From an uncultured Clostridia bacterium (GTDB taxonomy: Bacteria > Bacillota > Clostridia > Christensenellales > UBA1242): 6,854 nt of DNA. The notes beneath the pieces were generated by a model. It had not been told where the DNA came from. It saw only the letters and a program-made list of their open reading frames with translations, and ran no database searches. The stretch lies in contig CAMOCH010000047.1 in the NCBI GenBank assembly GCA_946610655.1, positions 1-6,854 on the forward strand, read 5' to 3'. Below, piece after piece: positions 1 through 5,625 of the stretch; position 1 is the first letter of the stretch; each line of letters starts with the position of its first letter. A program made the position numbers and the translations under genes.

Positions 1-1141
1 AATTTGGATAGGTTATGGTAAACAATTTATCAGCATATTCATCAACATTTGTTGTTGGTGTTATTTTTGAACCTGTGTAAACATATGAATACGGATTATC
101 AATTTGAACATAATCAATATCTATTTGTTTTGGGTCAATTTCCCAATATGCAATAAGTTCAACGTCTTCTGCATTAGGATTTTCATAAAGGTCACTGTTC
201 CCAACAATGTTAAAACTATAATTGCTATTATTTTTATATGCATCTTTTAAATAAATTTTGTGATTATAATAACCAGCATTTGTTTGCTTTTGAGCATTAA
301 TTGCTGTTTCGCTCATGTCAAAATATGTTTTGAATAATGTTTCTTCTGCTGTGGTTGCATATTCAAAACTTAATCCTTGACTAACACCTTGATAGTTTTC
401 ATCAGCAAGGTATTCAAATTCTGTTGAAGTTACTGCTGGAACATTGATTGTTACTTGTTTTGGAACAATTGTCCAATAAACATCAAAAAGATATCTTCTT
501 GATCCGCTTGCTGTAACATAATAATAACCATCATCAAACTCAAAATGACAAACATACATTTCTCCATTTTGATTTACTTCTGTTGCTTGCCAAGTGCTGC
601 CAACTGCAAGAACCATGACATTTGAAAAATATGAATAATTTCTAAGAAGTTCATCATACATGTTAACCACTTTGCCATCGTTATATTCAAATTCTAGATT
701 GCTAGAATCTAAAAAATAACTTATGTCAACAAGAGTTTTTGTTGAAATATCAACATAAAAACTTTTACTATAGGTTGTTTCATTTACATCAACACTTGCA
801 AAAATTGTGTAGTCATAATCAGTGTAATCTGTCCTTTCAATGGTTATGGTTGGGTTTATGCTTTGAGTTGAACCATCAGAAAATTGTTTTGTTGCCAAAA
901 CAAGATTATTTTTTGCATCAACCAAGTCTTGATAACTTCCAGAAAAAGAAATTTTATTTGCGTCTTCATCATAAGAAAAGGTTGCTGCTTCATTATTTAA
1001 TGAAAACTCAACACTTTGAAAAACCACTTCTTGTGGTTTATTTTCTGCTCCCCCATTGTTATTTCCACACGCAACAAATATTGCTGCGCAAGGAATAAAG
1101 ATTAAAAATGATAATAAAAACATTAAAAATTTCTTTTTCAT
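1..1141 (-). CDS. Surface lipoprotein with MBG-like beta repeats (3' end beyond window)
   Basis: The frame stays open for 380 codons from the ATG at 1141 and runs off the window, so the C-terminus is missing. The N-terminus is a lipoprotein signal: MKKK, a hydrophobic stretch at residues 5-24, then FVAC with the lipidated Cys at 25, and an Asn/Gly-rich spacer. The Phe at -3 is a little unusual for a lipobox. The rest is Tyr/Thr/Asn-rich and looks all-beta. Two modules start with W-x-I-x-P-K-Q-[VI]-x-I at W223 and W333, exactly 110 residues apart. Before the second comes an AGYYNHKIYLKD segment, and after it a YSYVYTGSKITPT segment. This pattern resembles the MBG-type Ig-like repeats of Bacillota surface proteins. 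I infer an outer-surface protein, perhaps in adhesion or wall association; no catalytic motif is visible. The start is supported by AGGAGAG at 1148-1154, seven bases upstream, and by its own promoter. Confidence 0.85.
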   Translation of the reverse strand, partial: MKKKFLMFLLSFLIFIPCAAIFVACGNNNGGAENKPQEVVFQSVEFSLNNEAATFSYDEDANKISFSGSYQDLVDAKNNLVLATKQFSDGSTQSINPTITIERTDYTDYDYTIFASVDVNETTYSKSFYVDISTKTLVDISYFLDSSNLEFEYNDGKVVNMYDELLRNYSYFSNVMVLAVGSTWQATEVNQNGEMYVCHFEFDDGYYYVTASGSRRYLFDVYWTIVPKQVTINVPAVTSTEFEYLADENYQGVSQGLSFEYATTAEETLFKTYFDMSETAINAQKQTNAGYYNHKIYLKDAYKNNSNYSFNIVGNSDLYENPNAEDVELIAYWEIDPKQIDIDYVQIDNPYSYVYTGSKITPTTNVDEYADKLFTITYPN

Positions 1142-1172
1142 AGAAATCTCTCCTAGAATTATTTACACTTTT

Positions 1173-1201
1173 ATTATATAATAATAAAAAAAATAAAACA
1201 A
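1173..1201 (-). promoter_or_regulatory. Sigma-A-type promoter for the lipoprotein gene
   Basis: On the minus strand there is a perfect TATAAT at 1173-1178, with TTGTTT at 1196-1201 and a 17-base spacer. The predicted transcript starts near 1166, giving a leader of about 25 bases that contains the AGGAGAG ribosome site. The -35 box is weak (TTG only) and the surroundings are very AT-rich, so the -10 is firmer than the -35. Confidence 0.5.
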
Positions 1202-1202
1202 A

Positions 1203-1230
1203 CAAAAAACAGGGTTTTGCCCTGTTTTTT
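1203..1230 (-). terminator. Intrinsic terminator of the aquaporin gene
   Basis: An 11-bp stem (AAAAAACAGGG paired with CCCTGTTTTTT) with a 5-base loop lies 11 bases after the aquaporin stop. On the minus strand the GC-rich CAGGG/CCCTG core is followed by six T. The plus strand is also hairpin plus T-run, but no plus-strand gene precedes it. It separates the aquaporin transcript from the lipoprotein promoter directly downstream. Confidence 0.85.
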
Positions 1231-1241
1231 TTATTTTTTTA

Positions 1242-1970
1242 TTATTTTGTTTCTTTTGCTGGTTTTTCAAGTTTTTTTGCTTTTTCTGTGTGCAAAACTT
1301 TATACAAAAGTGCTGCAAGTGCTGCACCTGCAAGTGGAGCCACAATAAACATCCAAACTTGAGCAAGAGCTGCAGTGTTTCCGTTATAAATCAAATCAGA
1401 GAAAGCTGTTGCAATGCTTCTTGCTGGGTTAACTGATGTTCCAGTGAGAGCAATTCCTACCAAATGAACAAGTGTGAGAGTTAAACCAATAATAATGCCT
1501 GCAAATTTGTTTTCTGCTTTTTCATCTGTAACATTAAGAATTGTGTAAACAAACACACCAGTAAGAACAATTTCTGTGATAAGTGCTGCAAACACTCCAC
1601 CAACTTCAAGTTTGTCAGTGTAGCCAACTGCATAGTTGCAAGCGTTGCCAACCCATGTGTAGCCACCCATTTTGAAAATTCCAAAAATGAGAACTGCTCC
1701 AACAAATCCACCAAGAACTTGTGCAGCCAAATATACAAAGAATTCTTTAACTGTCATTCTCTTTGTGATTAAGCAGCCAAGAGAAACTGCTGGGTTAATG
1801 TGACAACCAGATATTCTTCCAACAGAATATGCCATTGCAACAATAACTAAACCAAACGCAAGAGATGTTGCAACAAGGTCGCCATGAGTGATTGCTGCAA
1901 CCCCACAAGCAGCAAACACGAGCACGAATGTGCCAATAAATTCAGCACAAGCTTTTTTAAATAATGTCAT
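1242..1970 (-). CDS. aqpZ: Aquaporin, AqpZ-type water channel (MIP family)
   Basis: This 242-residue protein has the normal length and six-helix pattern of the major intrinsic protein family. Both half-helix motifs are intact: GCHINPAVSLG (NPA at 59-61) and TSVNPARS (NPA at 181-183). Aligning with E. coli AqpZ by eye, the aromatic/Arg selectivity filter reads F39, H169, T178, R184. That is the water-selective set, rather than the wider glycerol-facilitator set with Trp/Gly/Phe. The N-terminal AEFIGTF segment is also family-typical. The C-terminal tail (about 226-242) is Lys/Glu-rich and cytoplasmic. Known role: passive, osmotically driven water flow across the cytoplasmic membrane. The start has AAGGAGG at 1976-1982 and its own promoter. 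A gene for another osmotic-stress protein, the MscS channel, lies about 850 bases upstream in a separate transcript. Water preference is inferred from the filter residues only. Confidence 0.95.
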   Translation of the reverse strand: MTLFKKACAEFIGTFVLVFAACGVAAITHGDLVATSLAFGLVIVAMAYSVGRISGCHINPAVSLGCLITKRMTVKEFFVYLAAQVLGGFVGAVLIFGIFKMGGYTWVGNACNYAVGYTDKLEVGGVFAALITEIVLTGVFVYTILNVTDEKAENKFAGIIIGLTLTLVHLVGIALTGTSVNPARSIATAFSDLIYNGNTAALAQVWMFIVAPLAGAALAALLYKVLHTEKAKKLEKPAKETK

Positions 1971-1991
1971 TTTTTCCTCCTTAGTTTTTTG

Positions 1992-2006
1992 ATTGCTTTC
2001 AGCAAT
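1992..2006 (-). other. Small hairpin in the aquaporin leader
   Basis: ATTGCT and AGCAAT form a perfect 6-bp inverted repeat with a 3-base loop, near the 5' end of the predicted aquaporin leader (transcript start about 2013). On the minus strand it is followed by A-rich sequence rather than T, so it is not a terminator. It could stabilise the 5' end of the mRNA or be chance in AT-rich DNA. Confidence 0.35.
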
Positions 2007-2019
2007 TTTATCTACACAA

Positions 2020-2049
2020 AATATACACCCATTAAAAAAGTGATGTCAA
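2020..2049 (-). promoter_or_regulatory. Sigma-A-type promoter for aquaporin
   Basis: On the minus strand a perfect TTGACA lies at 2044-2049 and TATATT at 2020-2025, spaced by 18 bases. The -35 begins only four bases after the stop codon of the upstream esterase gene. No terminator is visible between the two genes, so read-through from the esterase could add to aquaporin expression. Confidence 0.7.
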
Positions 2050-2053
2050 ACAA

Positions 2054-2758
2054 TTATTCAATAAGTGCTGAAACAACTGGTTTTATTTTGCTTGTGATAA
2101 CTTCATAACCCTGGTTAGAAAGATGTGCACCATCGGTTGTGTAGGCACTTTTAATTTCTCCACTATCATAATCATAAAGCGCAGTGAACAAATCTACAAA
2201 CTCAACACTATGCTTTTGCGCAAGACTTTTAATATATTGATTATTTTCAATCACAACTTTGTTTTTGCTTGCAAAATTGCCCCCAAGAGCAGTAAGTGAA
2301 AGCAAAACAATTTTTGAACTTGGCAAATTTGTTTTAAGTTTGGTTATAATTTGTTCATAGTTTTGCATCATGGTTGAAAGGTTGTTTCCACCAATAAGCA
2401 CGCAAACAACCTTTGGATTGATATCATACGCCGAAACTTTAAGTCTGTTTTCCAAACCAAAAGTTGTGTCTCCACCAATTCCCCTGTTTATGGCTGTGTA
2501 TTCATTATAATATGTTGCAACATCATAACCATCTGTTAAACTATCTCCCAAAAACACAATATCCACATTTGAAAGAGAACTATTTTCTTGCTCAAACGCT
2601 TCAACTTTTGTTTGATAATATTCTTTTAAAAGTCTTTCATTTTCTTCTTGTTTTCTCTTTGCCGGCAAATAAAAAGCAACCGTGTTAATAATAACACTAA
2701 CAAGCGCAATAGCAATGGTTATGCATATTCCAATAATCACAACTTTTTTCTTTTTCAT
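2054..2758 (-). CDS. Membrane-anchored SGNH/GDSL-family hydrolase
   Basis: The 234-residue protein has KKKK then one hydrophobic helix (about 6-30) without a clear cleavage site, so it is probably a signal anchor with the enzyme outside. A charged linker (33-60) leads to the SGNH domain. All blocks are visible: GDSLTDG with nucleophile S73; NRGIGGDTT with the block II Gly at G96; IGGNN with N125; DGAHLS with D209 and H212. The spacing fits the Lipase_GDSL_2/thioesterase-I-like group. The known reaction is serine ester hydrolysis. Deacylation of an envelope polymer or polysaccharide is an inference from the location; the substrate is unknown. The start has no Shine-Dalgarno and is six bases from a -10 box, suggesting a leaderless mRNA. 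An in-frame TAA six codons upstream leaves no other ATG, GTG or TTG, so the start is firm. Confidence 0.93.
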   Translation of the reverse strand: MKKKKVVIIGICITIAIALVSVIINTVAFYLPAKRKQEENERLLKEYYQTKVEAFEQENSSLSNVDIVFLGDSLTDGYDVATYYNEYTAINRGIGGDTTFGLENRLKVSAYDINPKVVCVLIGGNNLSTMMQNYEQIITKLKTNLPSSKIVLLSLTALGGNFASKNKVVIENNQYIKSLAQKHSVEFVDLFTALYDYDSGEIKSAYTTDGAHLSNQGYEVITSKIKPVVSALIE

Positions 2759-2764
2759 ACATTC

Positions 2765-2793
2765 AAAATAGCATATTTAAAAAAATTACACAA
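2765..2793 (-). promoter_or_regulatory. Promoter of the SGNH hydrolase, predicted leaderless start
   Basis: On the minus strand TTGTGT (2788-2793) and TATTTT (2765-2770) are 17 bases apart, with TGC just upstream of the -10 (extended -10 form). Six bases separate the -10 from the ATG, which places +1 on the A of the start codon. A TATGCT at 2770-2775 is an alternative -10 and would leave a leader of about five bases. The -35 is moderate. Confidence 0.5.
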
Positions 2794-2794
2794 A

Positions 2795-2820
2795 CAAAAA
2801 AGCAGCAAATTGCTGCTTTT
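2795..2820 (-). terminator. Intrinsic terminator of the mscS operon
   Basis: A 10-bp stem built on AGCAGCA/TGCTGCT with a 3-base loop starts two bases after the mscS stop codon. On the minus strand the hairpin runs directly into six T and then G. Its end abuts the promoter of the SGNH hydrolase gene. Confidence 0.85.
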
Positions 2821-2821
2821 A

Positions 2822-3910
2822 TTATTTGTTTGTGTCTTCATATTTTTTTGCTGTTCTGCTTTGTTTATTTGCAAATTCTCTTGCTTGTTTTTCTTGAGAT
2901 TTTGTTGTTTTGTTTTTAAATTCTTCTGGCTCGTTGATTGTAACTTGTGGGAATGGAATACTAACATTGTTTTCATCAAATATCATTTTAATTTCTCTAT
3001 TTAGCGCTCTTTGAACAACATAGTAGTCACTTTCTTTAACGGTTGCAATAAACAAAAGATTAACACTTGAATCACCAAGACTATCCACACCTTTATAATA
3101 TGGTCCATCTACAATTTCTGGAATTGCAGCTTTTATTCTTTCAATGTTATTTTTAATAACAAGTTCAACTCTTGGAATTGACTCTCTATAATCTATTGCA
3201 ACAACGCAAGTTGTAACAGATAATTCTTTTGATTGGTTGATAATTGAAGAAATTTGACTGTTGTTAATGATTTTAATATTTCCTTGCCAGTCGATAATTT
3301 TTGTGGTTCTTATACCAATTTCATCAACTGTTCCACGCCAGCCATCAATAATGACAATGTCTCCAACTTGAAATTCGCCTTCAAAAACAATAAATGTTCC
3401 GGCGATGATATCTGAAATAAGACTTTGAGCACCAAGACCAATAACAAGACTGAGTATTCCTGCACTTGCAATAAGAGCTTTTGTATCCACTCCCCAAGCA
3501 GAAAGAATTGCGAGTATTGCAATGATTGCAATCAAATATTTAATAAAGCTGTTTAAAAGTTTAACAATTGTTACGCCTCTTGTTGATTTTGCGAGAAGTC
3601 TTCTTAAAATAAATCTAATAACAATAATTGCAACCCATGCAATGGTTATAATTTGTATTGTTTTGAGTAGTGCTGGTATTTTGTTATATACTCCACTTAT
3701 AAAAGTGTTTTCACTTATTGTTTTGTTAAACACTGAGTTTTCACCAAAAATGTGTCCAGCAAGTGCATAAATTGCAACTGTTCCACCAATCATCATTAAT
3801 AAAAATACAATTGCTCCAATTTTTCCACCATTAACACTTTTAGAACTTTTTTGTTTTTTTACTGATTTAATCTTTTTTGTTTTAATTTGTTTTTCCTCTT
3901 TTTTAACCAT
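2822..3910 (-). CDS. mscS: MscS-family small-conductance mechanosensitive channel
   Basis: With the start at 3910 this is a 362-residue MscS-type channel. The N-terminus (1-30) is very Lys-rich and presumably cytoplasmic. Hydrophobic segments lie near 31-55, 83-104 and 122-141. The conserved pore segment (about 144-175) reads GILSLVIGLGAQSLISD, then FQVGDIVIIDGWRGTV. By eye, the two pore-closing leucines of E. coli MscS (L105, L109) correspond to L155 and L159, and hinge G113 to Ser163. The beta domain and alpha/beta vestibule follow, ending at IPFPQVTI (about 319-326). A charged tail of some 35 residues comes last. It is longer than E. coli MscS (286) and has four rather than three membrane segments. 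Known role: a heptameric tension-gated valve releasing solutes on hypo-osmotic shock. An ATG at 3925 was rejected: it overlaps the GGAGG that serves the ATG at 3910. Confidence 0.95.
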   Translation of the reverse strand: MVKKEEKQIKTKKIKSVKKQKSSKSVNGGKIGAIVFLLMMIGGTVAIYALAGHIFGENSVFNKTISENTFISGVYNKIPALLKTIQIITIAWVAIIVIRFILRRLLAKSTRGVTIVKLLNSFIKYLIAIIAILAILSAWGVDTKALIASAGILSLVIGLGAQSLISDIIAGTFIVFEGEFQVGDIVIIDGWRGTVDEIGIRTTKIIDWQGNIKIINNSQISSIINQSKELSVTTCVVAIDYRESIPRVELVIKNNIERIKAAIPEIVDGPYYKGVDSLGDSSVNLLFIATVKESDYYVVQRALNREIKMIFDENNVSIPFPQVTINEPEEFKNKTTKSQEKQAREFANKQSRTAKKYEDTNK

Positions 3911-4484
3911 TTGTTGGTCCTCCATCTTGACTGTATTCTTTATTAATTGTTTTCACGGTTTTTGAAACAATAACTACATCTCCATGCTTGATTTCAAAAG
4001 TATAATTCATGTTTGTTTGTAAGTCCTCAAAAACTCCCTCAAACATTTGCTCTTCCACTTTTGCAGTTCTATTAGTAAAGTCGTTTCGAAGCACTATATA
4101 AATATCTTCCTGCCCTTCATAATTTTCTAGTGACCCAAAATACGACACTCCACTATCCCAAACATTCAACTCAAATCGTCCAATTGTTATCGATGATGTT
4201 GGAACAAAAAAATAATCAAAAATTCCAACACTTCCAACAACTGTTGTGGCAGAAATCATAATGATAAATATTTTAAGCACATTTGTTAAATTTTCAATTT
4301 TTTCTTTGGTTGTTCTTTGTTTTACCTTTGTTTCACTTGTATTTTTTGTGTTAAGTTCATAAACTTTTTGTTTTGTTTGTATCCTATTTTGGTTTGCACC
4401 AACAAAATTAGCAGAATACTGATTTCTGCTTGAATAATTTGATGAATTGCTATGTTTTTTATTTTCTTCAACAATATTATTCAT
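3903..4484 (-). CDS. Single-pass membrane protein with FN3-like outer domain, coupled to mscS
   Basis: I do not recognise a named family for this 193-residue protein. Residues 1-65 are hydrophilic, rich in Asn, Ser, Lys and Thr, with no signal sequence. One hydrophobic helix lies at about 70-93, so the N-terminus should be inside and residues 95-193 outside. The outer part has short alternating strands and a segment GVFEDLQTNMNYTFEIKHGD (149-168). That resembles the G-x-[FL]-x-x-L-x-P-x-x-x-Y-x-[FV] strand pattern of fibronectin type III folds, here with Thr-Asn where Pro is usual. The gene ends inside the mscS start (ATGGTTAA, 8-base overlap), implying translational coupling. I infer an accessory subunit or wall-facing partner of the channel; nothing proves contact. 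GAGG at 4490-4493 supports the start. Confidence 0.82.
   Translation of the reverse strand: MNNIVEENKKHSNSSNYSSRNQYSANFVGANQNRIQTKQKVYELNTKNTSETKVKQRTTKEKIENLTNVLKIFIIMISATTVVGSVGIFDYFFVPTSSITIGRFELNVWDSGVSYFGSLENYEGQEDIYIVLRNDFTNRTAKVEEQMFEGVFEDLQTNMNYTFEIKHGDVVIVSKTVKTINKEYSQDGGPTNG
3919..3923 (-). promoter_or_regulatory. Ribosome binding site that sets the mscS start
   Basis: GGAGG lies inside the end of the upstream gene, eight bases before the ATG at 3910. The more upstream in-frame ATG (3925) overlaps this site and has no Shine-Dalgarno of its own. Confidence 0.75.
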
Positions 4485-4513
4485 TTTGTCCTCAACTCAT
4501 ATAATAACACTAT

Positions 4514-4530
4514 CTTTCAAATTTTGAAAG
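4514..4530. repeat. Perfect 17-base inverted repeat between operon genes
   Basis: CTTTCAA and TTGAAAG flank a 3-base centre, in the 52-base gap between the 106-residue gene and the FN3-like gene. On the minus strand no T-run follows, so it is not a terminator for the operon. On the plus strand eight T follow, but no plus-strand gene ends here. A weak TATTAT at 4501-4506 lies 17 bases from the repeat arm, so it could be an operator over a weak internal promoter or an mRNA processing hairpin. Confidence 0.5.
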
Positions 4531-4536
4531 TTTTTT

Positions 4537-4857
4537 TTATAATTCCATTGAAATTTCTTCTTCCACCGGTTCAATTTCAAAATTTTCTAAATTTTTTATT
4601 AAAAATTCTTTTATAGAAAGTTCTTTTGTGTAGGCTTGTTTAAAATAACCATTATCATCTTCAGCTTGTTGAAAAACTCTTTCATATGTCATAAATTTAT
4701 CACATGTTTTGTTTTTCTCTGCACTCTCTTTTGTGCATAATTCATGCACAAACTTAAGCAAAGGTTCTTTTTCTGGTTTTTCATACTCAAACCCCCAAGA
4801 ACCATCTGTAAAATGAAGCTTTACATACTGCTTAAATTTAATAGTTAATTTCGCCAT
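4537..4857 (-). CDS. Small soluble protein of unknown function (106 aa)
   Basis: I do not recognise this family. With the ATG at 4857 it is 106 residues, without signal peptide or membrane helix, so cytoplasmic. The first half begins MAKLTIKFKQYVKLHF, with a basic amphipathic beta-like pattern, followed by FTDGSWGFEYEKPEKEP, probably a turn. The middle has two Cys (41, 52) but no metal-site spacing. The C-terminus (from about 80) is helical-looking, then acidic (EIEPVEEEISMEL). It is first in the probable operon with the FN3-like membrane protein and mscS. The start is set by AGGTGA five bases upstream and by the predicted transcript start at 4868. An in-frame GTG at 4866 lies inside that ribosome site and was rejected. 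Confidence 0.78.
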   Translation of the reverse strand: MAKLTIKFKQYVKLHFTDGSWGFEYEKPEKEPLLKFVHELCTKESAEKNKTCDKFMTYERVFQQAEDDNGYFKQAYTKELSIKEFLIKNLENFEIEPVEEEISMEL

Positions 4858-4862
4858 AACTT

Positions 4863-4868
4863 TCACCT
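4863..4868 (-). promoter_or_regulatory. Ribosome binding site AGGTGA at the very 5' end of the transcript
   Basis: AGGTGA is fully complementary to the UCACCU part of the 16S 3' end. It lies five bases before the ATG at 4857 and begins at the predicted transcript start. It contains the competing GTG codon at 4866, which argues against that longer start. Confidence 0.65.
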
Positions 4869-4874
4869 AACACC

Positions 4875-4903
4875 ATAATATCAAAAAATAGCGCTGTTTT
4901 CAA
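4875..4903 (-). promoter_or_regulatory. Promoter of the 106-aa / FN3-like / mscS operon
   Basis: On the minus strand TTGAAA (4898-4903) and TATTAT (4875-4880) are exactly 17 bases apart, each one base off consensus. The start is predicted at about 4868, leaving an 11-base leader. It is back to back with the plus-strand promoter at 4923-4950; 19 bases separate the two -35 boxes. Confidence 0.7.
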
Positions 4904-4920
4904 CAAATAAACAATATTTG
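4904..4920. repeat. Inverted repeat between two divergent promoters, operator candidate
   Basis: CAAATA and TATTTG are separated by five bases (17 bases in all) and sit exactly between the -35 boxes of the two divergent promoters. The position suits a regulator that controls both directions. The arms are only six A/T-rich bases, so chance is possible. Confidence 0.35.
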
Positions 4921-4922
4921 TA

Positions 4923-4950
4923 TTGACAAAGTTTTTGCATGATATATAAT
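4923..4950 (+). promoter_or_regulatory. Strong consensus promoter for the 186-aa gene
   Basis: Perfect TTGACA (4923-4928) and perfect TATAAT (4945-4950) are spaced by 16 bases. The transcript is predicted to start at about 4957, with a 13-base leader that holds GGAG (4959-4962) seven bases before the ATG. This is the best promoter in the window. Confidence 0.8.
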
Positions 4951-4969
4951 AAAATAACGGAGAAACAAA

Positions 4970-5530
4970 ATGGCAAAATTTATTAAACTTAACAAAACAT
5001 GGTGGAAATATGATGAAAAAACACCAATAGATAAAGCAACAATACTCGACTCTAACATGGAAGCACTATACAACCTTGACTTAACCAAACCAAACACAGA
5101 AATTGTTGAAGCAAACGATTTTGCTGACCTTGATTGGAACGACACAAATGTTTTAAACGATAGAAGTCCTCTTGGCTGGCTTGATAGAGATGGCAATTTT
5201 TATGGCTGTGCATACAATCATCACTCACAACAAGCAAGATTTGTTCATCATTCAGACAGAAGAACTCTTGAAAAACTTGGTTGGATTCATATTTCTGAAA
5301 GAAGATTTTCAGATAATGGTGTTGTTGCAGATTATTGTGGCGACTACAAAGAAGGAGTTATTCCAACTAGTGCTCAACTTAGATATTTAACTCAACACCG
5401 AAGTATTGCTTGCAGCAGTGTATATAATGCCGTTGCCAACGGAAATTATGCAAAAGAAAAAATTTATGAAAGCAGAATTCGCAGAGAAAAACAAGAAAAA
5501 CTTGAAAGCAACCAACCAAATAACAATTAA
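4970..5530 (+). CDS. His/Trp-rich soluble protein of unknown function (186 aa)
   Basis: I cannot name the family. The protein has no signal or membrane segment. Residues 1-65 begin MAKFIKLNKTWWKYDEK and are acidic and Asp/Asn-rich. The most distinctive part is 65-110: RSPLGWLDRDGNFYGCAYNH, then a His/Arg-rich stretch (H84, H85, H93, H94), then RRTLEKLGWIHISE. Two LGW motifs (68-70, 103-105) bracket this core, and C80, H84/H85, H93/H94, H107 and C123 could bind metal, though no classical finger spacing is present. A second part, IPTSAQLRYLTQHRS (131-145), looks like a short helix. The tail (162-186) is charged and helical, ending in Gln/Asn. The layout recalls small phage- or plasmid-associated proteins of Bacillota, which is only an impression. 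It is monocistronic, with a consensus promoter and its own terminator, divergent from the mscS operon. Confidence 0.85.
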   Translation: MAKFIKLNKTWWKYDEKTPIDKATILDSNMEALYNLDLTKPNTEIVEANDFADLDWNDTNVLNDRSPLGWLDRDGNFYGCAYNHHSQQARFVHHSDRRTLEKLGWIHISERRFSDNGVVADYCGDYKEGVIPTSAQLRYLTQHRSIACSSVYNAVANGNYAKEKIYESRIRREKQEKLESNQPNNN

Positions 5531-5560
5531 AAACGCACACATGCGTTTTTATTTTTTTTC
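5529..5560 (+). terminator. Intrinsic terminator of the 186-aa gene
   Basis: A 9-bp stem (AAAAACGCA paired with TGCGTTTTT) with a 4-base loop overlaps the stop codon. It is followed by a T-run that continues to 5559. Confidence 0.88.
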
Positions 5561-5590
5561 TTCAATCTTTATTGTTTTTTTGTGTATAAT
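5561..5590 (+). promoter_or_regulatory. Promoter of the small ORF/RNA unit
   Basis: A perfect TATAAT lies at 5585-5590. The best -35 is TTCAAT at 5561-5566 with an 18-base spacer, which is weak. The predicted start is about 5597, right after the terminator of the previous gene, so this unit would be transcribed on its own. Confidence 0.5.
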
Positions 5591-5625
5591 ATGATAAATT
5601 TGAATTACTTACTCGGAGATAAAAT

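Noticed and set aside
691..708. Inverted repeat ATTCTAG-N4-CTAGAAT
   Set aside because: It lies within the lipoprotein coding sequence (a Ser-Asn-Leu-Glu region), has no T-run, and is short enough to be coincidental.
739..1098. Plus-strand ORF of 119 codons inside the lipoprotein gene
   Set aside because: Composition is His/Gln/Leu-skewed as expected of antisense to an AT-rich gene; it has no promoter or ribosome site. The minus-strand frame has a clear lipoprotein signal and open reading through to the window edge.
1988..2010. Hairpin as terminator of the SGNH hydrolase gene
   Set aside because: On the minus strand the 6-bp stem is followed by CAAAAAAC rather than T, and it lies downstream of the aquaporin promoter, inside that gene's leader.
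2648..3004. Plus-strand hydrophobic ORF spanning the esterase and mscS 3' ends
   Set aside because: It crosses two well-supported minus-strand genes and their terminator, and its Phe/Cys-rich content is the antisense image of Lys-rich coding sequence.
3522..3770. Plus-strand hydrophobic ORF of 82 codons opposite mscS
   Set aside because: It mirrors the membrane segments of MscS on the other strand; no ribosome site or conserved motif supports it.
4514..4538. Plus-strand intrinsic terminator (hairpin followed by eight T)
   Set aside because: No plus-strand gene or transcript is supported upstream, and the T-run is explained by the poly-A just after the stop codon of the minus-strand gene.
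4858..4866. Longer GTG start for the 106-residue protein
   Set aside because: The GTG is part of the AGGTGA ribosome site and sits only two bases from the predicted transcript start.
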